Part shown: positions 54,773 through 63,769 of the stretch, piece after piece
How the letters are laid out: each line of letters begins with the position of its first letter
How positions within the stretch are numbered: the stretch's first letter is position 1
DNA from: GCA-2701705 sp964342155
GTDB taxonomy: Bacteria; Pseudomonadota; Gammaproteobacteria; GCA-002705445; GCA-002716945
Reading direction: 5' to 3'
NCBI GenBank assembly: GCA_964342155.1
Contig: CAYFEQ010000001.1
Span: 62,001 to 126,000, forward strand
Length of the DNA stretch: 64,000 bases
The notes under the pieces: model-generated
What the model was told of the DNA's origin: nothing
The model's database searches: none
Seen by the model: the letters and a program-made list of their open reading frames with translations, nothing else
Position numbers and translations under genes: made by a program

Positions 54773-55756
54773 ATGGATACTTATAAAAATAATCTAAAAA
54801 AAATTAAATCTTTGTTAAAACAACATGATGCAAAGATAATAGCACATTATTATGTCGATGAAGCGATTCAAAGAATTGCTGAAGATACAGGAGGTTTTGT
54901 AAGCGATAGTTTACAAATGGCCAGATTTGGGACTTCTCAAAATGAGCAAACATTAATAGTGGCAGGTGTTAGATTTATGGGTGAAACAGCTAAGATTTTA
55001 AATGCTGAAAAAAGAATACTCATGATTGACATGGATGCTACTTGCTCTCTAGATACAAGCTGTCCTCATGAGAATTTTAGTAATTTTTGTAAACAATACC
55101 CCAATCGAGAAAAAGTAGTTTATGCAAATACAAGTGCACAAGTTAAAGCAATGTCAGATTGGGTTGTTACATCAAGTATAGCTGTTCGTCTAGTTGAATA
55201 TTTAACCTCTCTCGGGAAAAAAATAATTTGGGCACCTGATAAGTTTTTAGGAGAATATATTATAGATAGAACAGGGGCAGATATGATTCTTTGGGATGGC
55301 TCCTGCGTGGTACATGAAGAGTATAAAACTAAATCACTCATAAAGCTTAAAAATAGATATCCAAATTCTGATATTTTAGTACATCCAGAATCTCCAAGAA
55401 GCATTATAAAATTGGCTGATGTAGTTGGTTCTACCACCAAACTTATTCAGGCTTCACAAGAAAGTCAAAAAAAATACATTATCGTTGCAACAGAAAAAGG
55501 TATTTTATATCAAATGAAAAAATTATCACCCCAGAAAATATTTTTTGAGGCTCCAACGGAAGGTGATGGAGCAACTTGTAAAAGCTGTGGAAGATGCCCA
55601 TGGATGAATATGAATACAGTAGAAAAACTTATAAATATATTTGATAGTAAATCTAATGAAATAAACTTAGATTTAGAAATTATAAATAAAGCAAAATTCC
55701 CAATTGAAAGAATGGTAAATTTTAATGAAAAACAAATCATCAATAAAGCATCGTAA
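54773..55756 (+). CDS. nadA: Quinolinate synthase
   Basis: The 327-residue iron-sulfur enzyme makes quinolinate for NAD. The three cluster cysteines are visible in MDMDATCSLDTSCPHE, LWDGSCVVHEEY and CKSCGRCPWMNMN. It also has IAHYYVDEAIQRIAEDTGGF and VHPESPRS. nadB and nadC are not in the window. yebC follows after 6 bases. Confidence 0.95.
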   Translation: MDTYKNNLKKIKSLLKQHDAKIIAHYYVDEAIQRIAEDTGGFVSDSLQMARFGTSQNEQTLIVAGVRFMGETAKILNAEKRILMIDMDATCSLDTSCPHENFSNFCKQYPNREKVVYANTSAQVKAMSDWVVTSSIAVRLVEYLTSLGKKIIWAPDKFLGEYIIDRTGADMILWDGSCVVHEEYKTKSLIKLKNRYPNSDILVHPESPRSIIKLADVVGSTTKLIQASQESQKKYIIVATEKGILYQMKKLSPQKIFFEAPTEGDGATCKSCGRCPWMNMNTVEKLINIFDSKSNEINLDLEIINKAKFPIERMVNFNEKQIINKAS

Positions 55757-55762
55757 TTAATT

Positions 55763-56476
55763 ATGGCAGGACATAGTAAATGGGCAAACATACAACATAG
55801 AAAAAAAGCTCAAGACAATAAAAGAGGGAAAGTTTTTACTAAAGTTATTAGAGAAATTACTGTTGCAACAAAACTTGGTGGATCAGACATATCGAACAAT
55901 TCTAGGCTTAGACTTGCTATTAGTAAAGCAAATGCTAGCAATGTACCAAAAGACACTGTTGAAAGAGCTATTAAAAAAGCCATTGGCAGTAAGGATGAAA
56001 ATATTGAAGAAATAATTTATGAAGGCTATGGGCCAAATGGTATTGCAGTGATTATGGAATGTCTTACAAATAATAAAAATAGAACAGTATCTGAACTAAG
56101 ACATGTATTGTCTAAATATGGTGGTAGCCTTGGAACAAAAGGATCTGTTGTTCATTTATTCAAGAAAGTCGGGATTATAAAAGTATTAAATATGTCAGAA
56201 GATGAATTAATTTCTCATATGGAAAGCATAGATTTAATGGATTTTGAAATCATAGAAGATGGCTGTATTTTATTTACAAATCCAAATCAATTATTTGAAA
56301 TAAAAAAATATTTGGAAGAAAAGTCTATCACTGTAGAGAATGAAGAAATAGCAATGGATCCAATTACCTTATTAGATATAGATGACACACAACAAGAAAA
56401 AATAAATAATCTATCTGATAAACTTGAAGAAATTGAAGATGTTCAAAATATTTATATGAATGTGAACCTTGGTTAA
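55763..56476 (+). CDS. yebC: YebC/PmpR-family DNA-binding regulator or translation factor
   Basis: The 237-residue protein starts AGHSKWANIQHRKKAQDNKR and has KANASNVPKDTVERAIKKA and EGYGPNGIAVIMECLTNNKN, the family hallmarks. The family includes transcriptional regulators and ribosome-associated factors helping polyproline translation. The adjoining ruvC (3-base gap) is the standard arrangement. Confidence 0.95.
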   Translation: MAGHSKWANIQHRKKAQDNKRGKVFTKVIREITVATKLGGSDISNNSRLRLAISKANASNVPKDTVERAIKKAIGSKDENIEEIIYEGYGPNGIAVIMECLTNNKNRTVSELRHVLSKYGGSLGTKGSVVHLFKKVGIIKVLNMSEDELISHMESIDLMDFEIIEDGCILFTNPNQLFEIKKYLEEKSITVENEEIAMDPITLLDIDDTQQEKINNLSDKLEEIEDVQNIYMNVNLG

Positions 56477-56479
56477 AAT

Positions 56480-56977
56480 ATGACAAGAATATTAGGAATA
56501 GATCCAGGAACAAACATAACAGGATTGGGAGTAGTCGATATAAATGGATCAAACATTAAGTACATTCATCATCAAACTTTAAAAACAGGAATTAAAAATA
56601 AATATTCTGTAAAGTTAGCAACTATACATGTTGCTGTAAATAAAATAATTCTAGAATATAAACCAGAGGAAATAGCAATAGAATCTGTTTTTTTCAGTGT
56701 GAACGCTGCTACTGCTATAAAGCTAGGGCAGGCAAGAGGCGCTGCTCTTTCAGCATGTAGTATAAATAATTGTAATATTTTTGAATATAGTCCACGCAGA
56801 GTGAAATTAGTAATTGCTGGACATGGTGCAACTGATAAAAATGAACTACAAAAAAAAGTAAAAAAGATTTTAAATATAAGAAGGAAGCTTGATGTTGACG
56901 CATCTGATGCACTTGCAGTTGCAATTTGTCATGGAATCACTTCAAAAGAGAACCCTGAAAATCTTAAAATCCTATAA
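56480..56977 (+). CDS. ruvC: Holliday junction resolvase RuvC
   Basis: The 165-residue nuclease has catalytic acidic residues in ILGIDPGTNITGLG, EEIAIESVFF and LDVDASDALAVAICH. It cleaves junctions with RuvAB, which are not in the window; queE follows instead after 2 bases. Confidence 0.95.
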   Translation: MTRILGIDPGTNITGLGVVDINGSNIKYIHHQTLKTGIKNKYSVKLATIHVAVNKIILEYKPEEIAIESVFFSVNAATAIKLGQARGAALSACSINNCNIFEYSPRRVKLVIAGHGATDKNELQKKVKKILNIRRKLDVDASDALAVAICHGITSKENPENLKIL

Positions 56978-56979
56978 TC

Positions 56980-57621
56980 ATGGATAGACTTATCATCAAT
57001 GAAATATTTTATTCCATCCAAGGGGAGAGTTTAAACACTGGCCAACCAACAATATTTATAAGATTAACAGGCTGTCCTTTAAGATGTGTGTATTGTGATA
57101 CGGAATATGCTTTTCGTGAAGGAAGTCAGATGTCTTTTGATGAAATTTTAAAAAAAATACATACTTATAAATGTAACAAAATCATGATAACTGGAGGTGA
57201 GCCATTATCGCAAAATAATATTCTCAGCTTTATGAAAATTCTTTCTGATAATGGGTTTGCAGTCTCAATCGAAACTAGTAACGCTATAGGTATAAGCAAA
57301 ATTGATAAAAGGATTACAATAGTATTAGATATTAAAACTCCAGGATCAGGAGAGGAAAAGAAAAATCTTTTAGATAATTATCAATATTTAAAAGATAATG
57401 ATCAGATAAAGTTTGTCATTTGTAATCAAGAGGATTATGAATGGGCAAAAAAATACATCATTAGTCATGATTTATTTAATAAGTGTGAAGTATTAATGTC
57501 TCCATGCTATGAAACAATGGATGTAAAACTACTAGCTGAGAATATTTTACAAGATTCCTTACCAGCCCGCCTTCAAATACAATTGCATAAGTTAATTTGG
57601 GGCGACCAACGTGGAAAATAA
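56980..57621 (+). CDS. queE: 7-carboxy-7-deazaguanine synthase
   Basis: The 213-residue radical SAM protein of queuosine synthesis has SIQGESLNTGQPTIFIRLTG, the cluster motif CPLRCVYCDTEYAF (CxxxCxxC), and MITGGEPLSQ. It overlaps queC by 11 bases, so both steps toward preQ0 are coupled. A tRNA-guanine transglycosylase is not in the window. Confidence 0.94.
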   Translation: MDRLIINEIFYSIQGESLNTGQPTIFIRLTGCPLRCVYCDTEYAFREGSQMSFDEILKKIHTYKCNKIMITGGEPLSQNNILSFMKILSDNGFAVSIETSNAIGISKIDKRITIVLDIKTPGSGEEKKNLLDNYQYLKDNDQIKFVICNQEDYEWAKKYIISHDLFNKCEVLMSPCYETMDVKLLAENILQDSLPARLQIQLHKLIWGDQRGK

Positions 57622-58300
57622 AAAAAAAGCAATTGTATTATTTTCTGGTGGAATTGATTCGGCAACTACATTAATAATTGCTAGATCCAAGGATTTTGAT
57701 TGTACAGCTTTAACATTAAATTACTCACAGAGACATTCTTATGAAATTTTGGCAAGCAAAAACTTCTTGAATGATTATCAAGATATCAGGCATATAGTCT
57801 TTGATATAGACCTATCTGTAATAGGTGGTTCAGCTTTAACTGATACTAATATAGAAGTTCCTAATGTTCCGACTGAAGGTATACCAATTACATATGTTCC
57901 TGCAAGAAACACTATTTTTCTTTCAATAGCTGCATCATTTGCTGAGAGGTATGAGACTGATGATATATTCTTAGGTGTAAATGAAATTGATTATTCAGGC
58001 TATCCTGACTGTAGACCAGAATTCATTGAATCATTTGAAAAGATGATAAATTTAGCTACTAAAAGAAGTGTTGAGGGAAAAAAAATAAGCATACATACAC
58101 CTTTAATTAATCTAACTAAATCAGAAATTATAAAAAAGGGAAGGGAGCTAAAAATTGATTATTCTAAAACATTGTCATGTTACTCACCAGATAATAGAGG
58201 TTATGCATGTGGTATTTGTGACTCATGTAGATTTAGAAAACAGGGTTTTTTGGATGCAGGTATTATTGACCCTACAAGATACAAAAAAATTGAAAAATAA
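57611..58300 (+). CDS. queC: 7-cyano-7-deazaguanine synthase
   Basis: The 229-residue PP-loop ATPase has IVLFSGGIDSATTLII, FLGVNEIDYSGYPDCRPEFI, and four zinc cysteines in TLSCYSPDNRGYACGICDSC. It converts 7-carboxy-7-deazaguanine to preQ0. The start is a GTG at 57611 within queE. Confidence 0.95.
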   Translation: MENKKKAIVLFSGGIDSATTLIIARSKDFDCTALTLNYSQRHSYEILASKNFLNDYQDIRHIVFDIDLSVIGGSALTDTNIEVPNVPTEGIPITYVPARNTIFLSIAASFAERYETDDIFLGVNEIDYSGYPDCRPEFIESFEKMINLATKRSVEGKKISIHTPLINLTKSEIIKKGRELKIDYSKTLSCYSPDNRGYACGICDSCRFRKQGFLDAGIIDPTRYKKIEK

Positions 58301-58338
58301 TAAAGTTTATATTAACGTATGCTAACATAATTCATAAA

Positions 58339-59538
58339 ATGGATATTACACTTAAATTATTATTATATACTGCAATTCTTGGCTTTATTCTTGGATTCAT
58401 AGTCAATAAAACAAACTTCTGTACTATGGGAGCTGTTTCAGATTGGGTCAATATTGGTGATTTAAATAGATTTAAAGCTTGGATGTTAGCAACAGCCATT
58501 GCGGTATTAGGCGTATCTATCTTAGAATTCATTGATATTATAAATCTCGATGCTAGCAGACCTCCATATAGAGACTCTGTTTTCTTCTGGCCTAGATATC
58601 TAATTGGTGGTTTGATGTTTGGTGTTGGCATGACCTTGACAAGCGGCTGTGGAAATAAAACTCTAATACGGCTTGGGGGTGGCAACCTAAAATCATTTGT
58701 AGTGCTTTTAGTTGCTGGATCAATGGCTTATTTAATGACAAGAACAGATTTTTATGGCTTAATTTTTCATAGTTGGATGAGTCCGATTAGTCCAGATTTG
58801 GCTAAAATTGGAATTGCAGATCAATCGCTTGCAGCTATTTTTTCTGCTTTTCTGATATTTGAGAATTTAGAAATATTTAGTTTCTCTTTAGGAATTATAA
58901 TTTCCTTAGCAATTTTTATTTTTATTATAAAAGCTGGAGATTTTTTCAATAATTTAAATAATTTATTAGCAGGACTTACTGTTGGCATAACTGTAGTGTT
59001 GGCATGGTTTTTAACTGGTGGAGATTTAGGTAAAGAGTGGATAGAATCAGTTGAGTTTATGGATAACCCACTGCCAGGTGTCGGAGTGCAATCTCTCACA
59101 TTTATTAACCCAATGGGTGAGACACTTATTTTTGCTAGCAATGGAGCTGATTTATATTATTTAACTTTCGGTGTCACAATATTACTAGCTGTAATTATAG
59201 GGTCTTTTACATATGCAATTATCTCAAATAATTTTCGATTTGAATGGTTTGTATCGCTCCAAGATTTTTTAAGACATATTTTTGGTGGAGTATTGATTGG
59301 TATTGGTGGTGTCTTATCTCTAGGTTGTACAATAGGTCAAGGAGTCTCAGGTGTTTCTACATTAGCATTAGGATCTTTTCTTGCATTAGCCTCAATAATT
59401 TTAGGTGCAGCAATTACTATGAAAATAGAATACTATAGTACAGTCTATGAGGATCATACATTTCTAGATTATTTTAAATCAAGTTTAGCAGATTTAAAAA
59501 TAATACCAGATAAATATAGGACTCTTGAAAAAATTTGA
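58339..59538 (+). CDS. YeeE/YedE-type (TsuA-like) sulfur compound transporter
   Basis: The 399-residue integral membrane protein has at least nine hydrophobic helices and the conserved Cys-bearing motifs GFIVNKTNFCTMGAVSDW, MTLTSGCGNKTLIRLGGGN and LSLGCTIGQGVSGVSTLALG of the YeeE/YedE (DUF395) family. Relatives import thiosulfate through a cysteine relay. Location beside sox genes and near tusA supports a sulfur role (inference). It appears monocistronic and is followed at once by tRNA-Lys. Confidence 0.88.
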   Translation: MDITLKLLLYTAILGFILGFIVNKTNFCTMGAVSDWVNIGDLNRFKAWMLATAIAVLGVSILEFIDIINLDASRPPYRDSVFFWPRYLIGGLMFGVGMTLTSGCGNKTLIRLGGGNLKSFVVLLVAGSMAYLMTRTDFYGLIFHSWMSPISPDLAKIGIADQSLAAIFSAFLIFENLEIFSFSLGIIISLAIFIFIIKAGDFFNNLNNLLAGLTVGITVVLAWFLTGGDLGKEWIESVEFMDNPLPGVGVQSLTFINPMGETLIFASNGADLYYLTFGVTILLAVIIGSFTYAIISNNFRFEWFVSLQDFLRHIFGGVLIGIGGVLSLGCTIGQGVSGVSTLALGSFLALASIILGAAITMKIEYYSTVYEDHTFLDYFKSSLADLKIIPDKYRTLEKI

Positions 59539-59539
59539 T

Positions 59540-59612
59540 GGGGCGTTAGCTCAGTTGGTAGAGCAGTGGCCTTTTAAGCCATTTGTCACAGGTTCGAATC
59601 CTGTACGCCCTA
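59540..59612 (+). tRNA. tRNA-Lys (anticodon TTT)
   Basis: The cloverleaf is clear. The acceptor GGGGCGT (59540-59546) pairs with ACGCCCT (one G-T pair), the D-arm is GCTC...GAGC, and the anticodon loop is CTTTTAA with anticodon TTT. The T-arm ACAGG/CCTGT encloses TTCGAAT. The discriminator is A at 59612. CCA is not encoded. The gene begins 1 base after the transporter stop. Confidence 0.97.
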
Positions 59613-59634
59613 TTAATGTTCCTATCTATAAAAT

Positions 59635-60153
59635 CTATTGTATTTCGAAAGGTTCTTCAGGAGCAGGTATGTCACCACTATCAATATTTAAACTTCTATT
59701 TATAGTTGTAGTTGTTTTAGGCCCGATTGTTATTTCTGATGCTGAATTATTGAACATTCTTTCTGAAACTTTAATAGTCGCAAATCGTTCTTCTTTATCA
59801 AAATTAACTAAAATAAAGTCACTCCTAACTATTGCTATTTCGGTCCAACCATCAGCAGTCATCGCCCTGCGATAAAAGCCAACAACTTCTTCAATATCCA
59901 TATCGTGTAATAAATATAAAACACCAGAAAAGCGTTCACCTTCACCAAAAATTATGGTTTTTGCTCTTAAATATTTAGAATTATCAGGCAAGGGTATAGA
60001 AATTTGTAATCTTTGATCTACGCTAATTTCTTTAACGTCTGATTCATCTTCACTTTCACTTGAAAACATTGTATCAATTGTGGCGCAGGAAGACACTAGT
60101 AAACCAAAAACTACTGCTATTACAGCGATTCTCCCGTTGAAGATATTTACCAT
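59635..60153 (-). CDS. Hypothetical lipoprotein downstream of soxA
   Basis: The 172-residue product has a signal peptide with a lipobox (LLVSSC, Cys near 23), an acidic Ser/Glu stretch (about 31-40), then a domain with IPLPDNSKYLRAKTIIFGEG, VVGFYRRAMTADGWTEI and VNFDKEERFATIKV. The FYRRAM...GW pattern occurs in assorted small envelope lipoproteins, but I cannot name a function. It lies 37 bases after soxA on the same strand and may be the last gene of the sox operon. Confidence 0.7.
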   Translation of the reverse strand: MVNIFNGRIAVIAVVFGLLVSSCATIDTMFSSESEDESDVKEISVDQRLQISIPLPDNSKYLRAKTIIFGEGERFSGVLYLLHDMDIEEVVGFYRRAMTADGWTEIAIVRSDFILVNFDKEERFATIKVSERMFNNSASEITIGPKTTTTINRSLNIDSGDIPAPEEPFEIQ

Positions 60154-60190
60154 AAGATTAGTATACCTATTTTCTATATGATTAGCACAT

Positions 60191-61054
60191 CTATTTTCTT
60201 GTAGAAGGACCGTTAACTTCTAAACCATTACTAATATATGTCATATAATATTCTAAGTTTTTATATTCATCACTTTGAGCTTTGTATGGTTTAGCTCTGA
60301 TTTGATTAAGACATTGAGCAAATCTTTCATGTAAGGTAACCATTCTACCGGTATTAGTTCTGTATGCTGGAAAGTGTGTTGGGTGACCAATTGCTGGACT
60401 TGTAATGTCTGCGCGTAATGTAACACCTGTCTGCCACACATGACAATCGGCGCAAGAAAAATTTAATTGTCCTTTTTTGGTAAAATATAATTTCTTTCCT
60501 TTTTCATAAGCATCCAAGGCGTCCATACTATTTGGTATCTCAACATTAAATACTTTCCCTCTAGATGTATATGCCATATATGCAGAGATATCTCCCATAG
60601 CACCACCTTTATAATAGCCGAGAGGTTTTTCTCCATTATTTTTTCTACACCTATTTATAGCTAACTCTAAAGTAACAATTTCACCTTTATCTTCATCATA
60701 GTATGGATAGTTTTGTCTTATCCCTATACCTTCATTTTCAAAACAAGAGGCATATGTATTTCCATTTTTAAAAGGTGTGTTGAAAAGTTGTTCGCCACTT
60801 TCCACATTCATTTCCCAAGGTGGAAAATCTTCAATAGATTCCCATTGCTCTCTCAATCCAGAATCTATAGCATAAGCTCCATTGTTGTAATCACTGAAAG
60901 GTGTATTAGGGAAACGGTTACTAAAATATTCTCTGATCTCATCTAAATCTTCTTCAGGAGAGGCATAGACTGGAGAATTGGTTGAAAAAAAACAAAAGAG
61001 CAAAAGGAATAAAAGTTTTTTAAAAATTATAATGCTCTTATTTCCTAAAATCAT
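60191..61054 (-). CDS. soxA: Sulfur oxidation L-cysteine transferase subunit SoxA
   Basis: SoxA, with SoxX, links thiosulfate to the SoxY swinging arm. The 287-residue product has a signal peptide (to about 31) and one haem motif CADCHVWQTG near the C-terminus. The conserved active-site Cys is in RFAQCLNQIRAKP. The N-terminal half lacks CxxCH but keeps two Cys (YASCFENEG, INRCRKNNG), so it is the monohaem type. It overlaps soxZ by 4 bases. Confidence 0.95.
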   Translation of the reverse strand: MILGNKSIIIFKKLLFLLLFCFFSTNSPVYASPEEDLDEIREYFSNRFPNTPFSDYNNGAYAIDSGLREQWESIEDFPPWEMNVESGEQLFNTPFKNGNTYASCFENEGIGIRQNYPYYDEDKGEIVTLELAINRCRKNNGEKPLGYYKGGAMGDISAYMAYTSRGKVFNVEIPNSMDALDAYEKGKKLYFTKKGQLNFSCADCHVWQTGVTLRADITSPAIGHPTHFPAYRTNTGRMVTLHERFAQCLNQIRAKPYKAQSDEYKNLEYYMTYISNGLEVNGPSTRK

Positions 61055-61359
61055 TTAACAGTCGCAGTTTTCGAATCTTTATTACCTTTATTGTCTACCC
61101 AAAGTAATTCTAATTTATCACCTTTGGCACCTTTATAGCTAAAGGTTAAATATGGATTTTTAGAAACTGCTGGTCCCCAATAAACAGTGATAACTTCTTT
61201 CCCATTTGCCGTAGCAAGTATTTCTTGTATGTAGTGGGGCGGTATCATATCACCAGTTTTTTTATTTTTTCTTAGCCCTGTCTCCATAGGATGCTTGATA
61301 AGCGCCTTTACGGTAACGGACCCATTATTTTCTCTTGCTCTTATTTTTATAGTGCTCAT
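61051..61359 (-). CDS. soxZ: Thiosulfate oxidation carrier complex protein SoxZ
   Basis: The 102-residue protein has VTVKALIKHPMETGLRKNKK, MIPPHYIQEI, and AVSKNPYLTFSYKGAKGD, typical for SoxZ, which binds SoxY in the periplasm. It has no signal peptide and is probably exported with SoxY by the Tat route. It starts 15 bases after soxY. Confidence 0.96.
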   Translation of the reverse strand: MSTIKIRARENNGSVTVKALIKHPMETGLRKNKKTGDMIPPHYIQEILATANGKEVITVYWGPAVSKNPYLTFSYKGAKGDKLELLWVDNKGNKDSKTATVK

Positions 61360-61374
61360 TATTATTTACCTCTA

Positions 61375-61839
61375 TTATCCACCACATCCACCAATTGTAA
61401 CCTTAACCTCTTTAGATGCTGTGTAAATTTTACCGTCACTTTTAACAGCAGCCATTACTTTTGTCGTTTTCCCCATCTTGAGTCGTGTTCCAATTTTTGG
61501 TTCTGAAAGAGAGGTTAGCTTATAGCCACTAGATAATGGTTGTGGGTTTTCTTCAACAAAAATCATAATTGATTCAACATTTTTCAAGTTTGTTTTTACA
61601 TTGATTGGCACAATTGCGCCATTTTCAGCTATATCAGGTGCTTTTAATTTTACCTTAGTTGATTCAACTATGCTGGTTCCACCATAAAGGGTTTCTAATG
61701 CACCAGATAAGTCCTTTTTGTCAAATGCAGCTTTTGGCCATGCCGCATGCACATTCTTTGGTATAATCAAAATACCAGCAGATGTCCCTATAACTGCTGT
61801 TGTAAGCAATGTTTTTTTTAAAAAATTTCTTCTATTCAT
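61375..61839 (-). CDS. soxY: Thiosulfate oxidation carrier protein SoxY
   Basis: The 154-residue carrier ends with the swinging arm VTIGGCGG, whose Cys binds sulfur intermediates. The N-terminus MNRRNFLKKTLLTTAVIG carries a twin-arginine signal. The middle (VPINVKTNLKNVESIMIFVE) is the usual SoxY fold. It lies 9 bases downstream of soxX. Confidence 0.96.
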   Translation of the reverse strand: MNRRNFLKKTLLTTAVIGTSAGILIIPKNVHAAWPKAAFDKKDLSGALETLYGGTSIVESTKVKLKAPDIAENGAIVPINVKTNLKNVESIMIFVEENPQPLSSGYKLTSLSEPKIGTRLKMGKTTKVMAAVKSDGKIYTASKEVKVTIGGCGG

Positions 61840-61848
61840 AATAGTTCC

Positions 61849-62184
61849 TCACAAAGTATAAAGATATTCCACTATCAAGTTTATTTCTTCTTTTGTTAAA
61901 ATTCCATGTTTCCCAAAAGGCGGCATAAATGTATGCTGATTATCTTTTGTAGGATCCCAAATTTTATCAAAAATATCCTTTTTATTTGGGAATCTTGCTT
62001 TCATAGCTAGTAATGGAGGCCCTGCATTTCCAGCTAATTCTCCATCTCCAATTATATGACAGGCTAAACAATTACCTTTTTTTCTATCGAAAGTCAGATT
62101 TTCCCCTTTTTTGATACTGTCAGCAAAAACTTGGGAACTGACCCCCAAAAAAATTATCATCGTAAGATAAGCAAACATTTTCAT
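61849..62184 (-). CDS. soxX: Sulfur oxidation cytochrome SoxX
   Basis: The 111-residue protein has a signal peptide (cleavage near 21), a haem site NCLACHIIGDGE, GPPLLAMKARFP, and the axial Met in HTFMPPFGKHGIL. It is the partner of SoxA. It is the first gene of the leftward sox operon; soxB and soxCD are absent from the window. Confidence 0.93.
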   Translation of the reverse strand: MKMFAYLTMIIFLGVSSQVFADSIKKGENLTFDRKKGNCLACHIIGDGELAGNAGPPLLAMKARFPNKKDIFDKIWDPTKDNQHTFMPPFGKHGILTKEEINLIVEYLYTL

Positions 62185-62204
62185 ACTTTTTAATTAATAG
62201 CTAC

Positions 62205-62210
62205 ATTATA
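62205..62210 (-). promoter_or_regulatory. Candidate -10 element of the soxXYZA promoter
   Basis: On the minus strand this is a perfect TATAAT about 20 bases upstream of the soxX start. The expected -35 position holds only T-rich DNA. The short gap to the upstream gene (54 bases) leaves little other space for a promoter. Confidence 0.45.
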
Positions 62211-62238
62211 GTACCGATGAATACATAAAAAAACTACT

Positions 62239-63675
62239 TTAATCACATGTTTTTTCACCAAAAATTGGCTCTAAAGGTCTCTGATATTTGCAAATTATCT
62301 GATTCTTTTTTTTCTTAAGTACACTAATTTGACTTCCAGTAAGTCCTCTAGATTGTATCCCATCATTTAGGACTTGCACTGCTAATTTTAGATTGTCTAA
62401 TAATAAATGATAGTCAGAAAGATATATTTTTGAACGGAAGACATCTTTCTGTAGATTATACATTTTAGACATTAATCGAAGATAGTTTGGGTTATATTTA
62501 TGAGATTTTTCTATGCTTTCAAGAATTTCAGATGCATAGTCAAGATTTAAGTTATTTTGAATTAATGTTTCTCCTAAATAAAATGATATTGAAGAATTTA
62601 GGGGATAGATTTTTCTTAGCTCTTCTAAAACTTTTATAGCTTCATCATGATCATTGGTATTATTCAATAACTGCGAATAGTGAACAGCTAAATAGACATT
62701 ATCTTTCTCTTTTTCATAGGATGATTGTATAATTTCTTTTGCAGTTTTATAGTCAGACTTTTTCATATATAACAGAGATAATTTATGTAAATCAAAAATA
62801 TCATCTTGGCGAGTAGAATTAATAAGTGCACTTATATTTGTAGTCTGACTTACCTCTAGAATGTTTTTGACAAATTGATAATCTTTAGTTAATTTATTTC
62901 TGTTATTACTTTTGTTATTACCCCTTGATTTTATCCTAGCGATTCTATTCTCATACAATGGATGAGTATAAAAATATGCAAATTGTGGATTTAATGATGA
63001 TGTTGCTGACTGCATAATTTCAAAGAATTCTGCCATCTCTTTAACATCTAAATTTGCTCTGTTAAATAGTTCCACTGCAAATTCATCAGCTTCAATTTCA
63101 TTAGAGCGAATTAAATTGATACTCATTTGTGCTGACATACCTAATCCTGATTGCATTATAGCCATTCCAGCTTGCGGGTTACCAGCAAAAATCCCTATTA
63201 TCATTCCAAGATAAGCGGGTAGAGATGTTCTTGCGGTATTGGCAACCATTTCTGCCGCATGTCTTAAGTTTACATGAGCTATTTCATGCGCAACTACTCC
63301 AGCAAGCTGATCTTCATTCCTTGTTAAGGAGACTAGCCCAGAATTCAATCCAATGTAACCGCCTGGTAATGCAAATGCATTAACAGATTTTGATTTTGTA
63401 ATGAAAAAAGTATAGTTTCTTTGAGTATCCAGGGTATTACGAGTTAATTTATTCCCTAAATAATTTATATAGGATTGTACGAGAGGATCATTAACTATTA
63501 AATTATGTCTCTGAAGACTTCTATATGATGCAAACCCAATAACACTTTCTTCTTCAAGACTTAAGACATCACCATAAGGAGTGCCAAGATTAGGAGCTGT
63601 ATTCTCTTGTCCAAATGAAAATTTCGCGACAAAAGGCATAACTATTAATAATAATAACATCCAAGGAGCTTTCAT
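62239..63675 (-). CDS. bepA: BepA-like M48 metalloprotease with TPR domain
   Basis: The ATG at 63675 is chosen because it begins a signal peptide (MKAPWMLLLLIVMPFVAKFS). The longer frame from 63747 adds 24 non-conserved residues. The about 478-residue product has LPGGYIGLNSGLV, the zinc site VVAHEIAHVNLRHAAE, NEIEADEFAVELF with the third ligand, and a C-terminal TPR region with alpha-helical repeats. BepA degrades or chaperones outer-membrane proteins such as LptD. It is divergent from tusA, while soxX follows on the same strand. Confidence 0.9.
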   Translation of the reverse strand: MKAPWMLLLLIVMPFVAKFSFGQENTAPNLGTPYGDVLSLEEESVIGFASYRSLQRHNLIVNDPLVQSYINYLGNKLTRNTLDTQRNYTFFITKSKSVNAFALPGGYIGLNSGLVSLTRNEDQLAGVVAHEIAHVNLRHAAEMVANTARTSLPAYLGMIIGIFAGNPQAGMAIMQSGLGMSAQMSINLIRSNEIEADEFAVELFNRANLDVKEMAEFFEIMQSATSSLNPQFAYFYTHPLYENRIARIKSRGNNKSNNRNKLTKDYQFVKNILEVSQTTNISALINSTRQDDIFDLHKLSLLYMKKSDYKTAKEIIQSSYEKEKDNVYLAVHYSQLLNNTNDHDEAIKVLEELRKIYPLNSSISFYLGETLIQNNLNLDYASEILESIEKSHKYNPNYLRLMSKMYNLQKDVFRSKIYLSDYHLLLDNLKLAVQVLNDGIQSRGLTGSQISVLKKKKNQIICKYQRPLEPIFGEKTCD

Positions 63676-63769
63676 AAATTTTCTGCCATAGATAACTATA
63701 TTAATATTTATAAATGTATTAATATATGCACATAACCTGGTAGACATTATAACTTATTTGAGGTTTAAA

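Noticed and set aside
59525..59875. Plus-strand 116-codon frame over tRNA-Lys
   Set aside because: It runs through the tRNA and antisense to the lipoprotein gene, with no protein-like features.
63676..63747. Upstream start for the BepA-like gene
   Set aside because: It would place 24 residues before a normal signal peptide and fall in the divergent promoter region.
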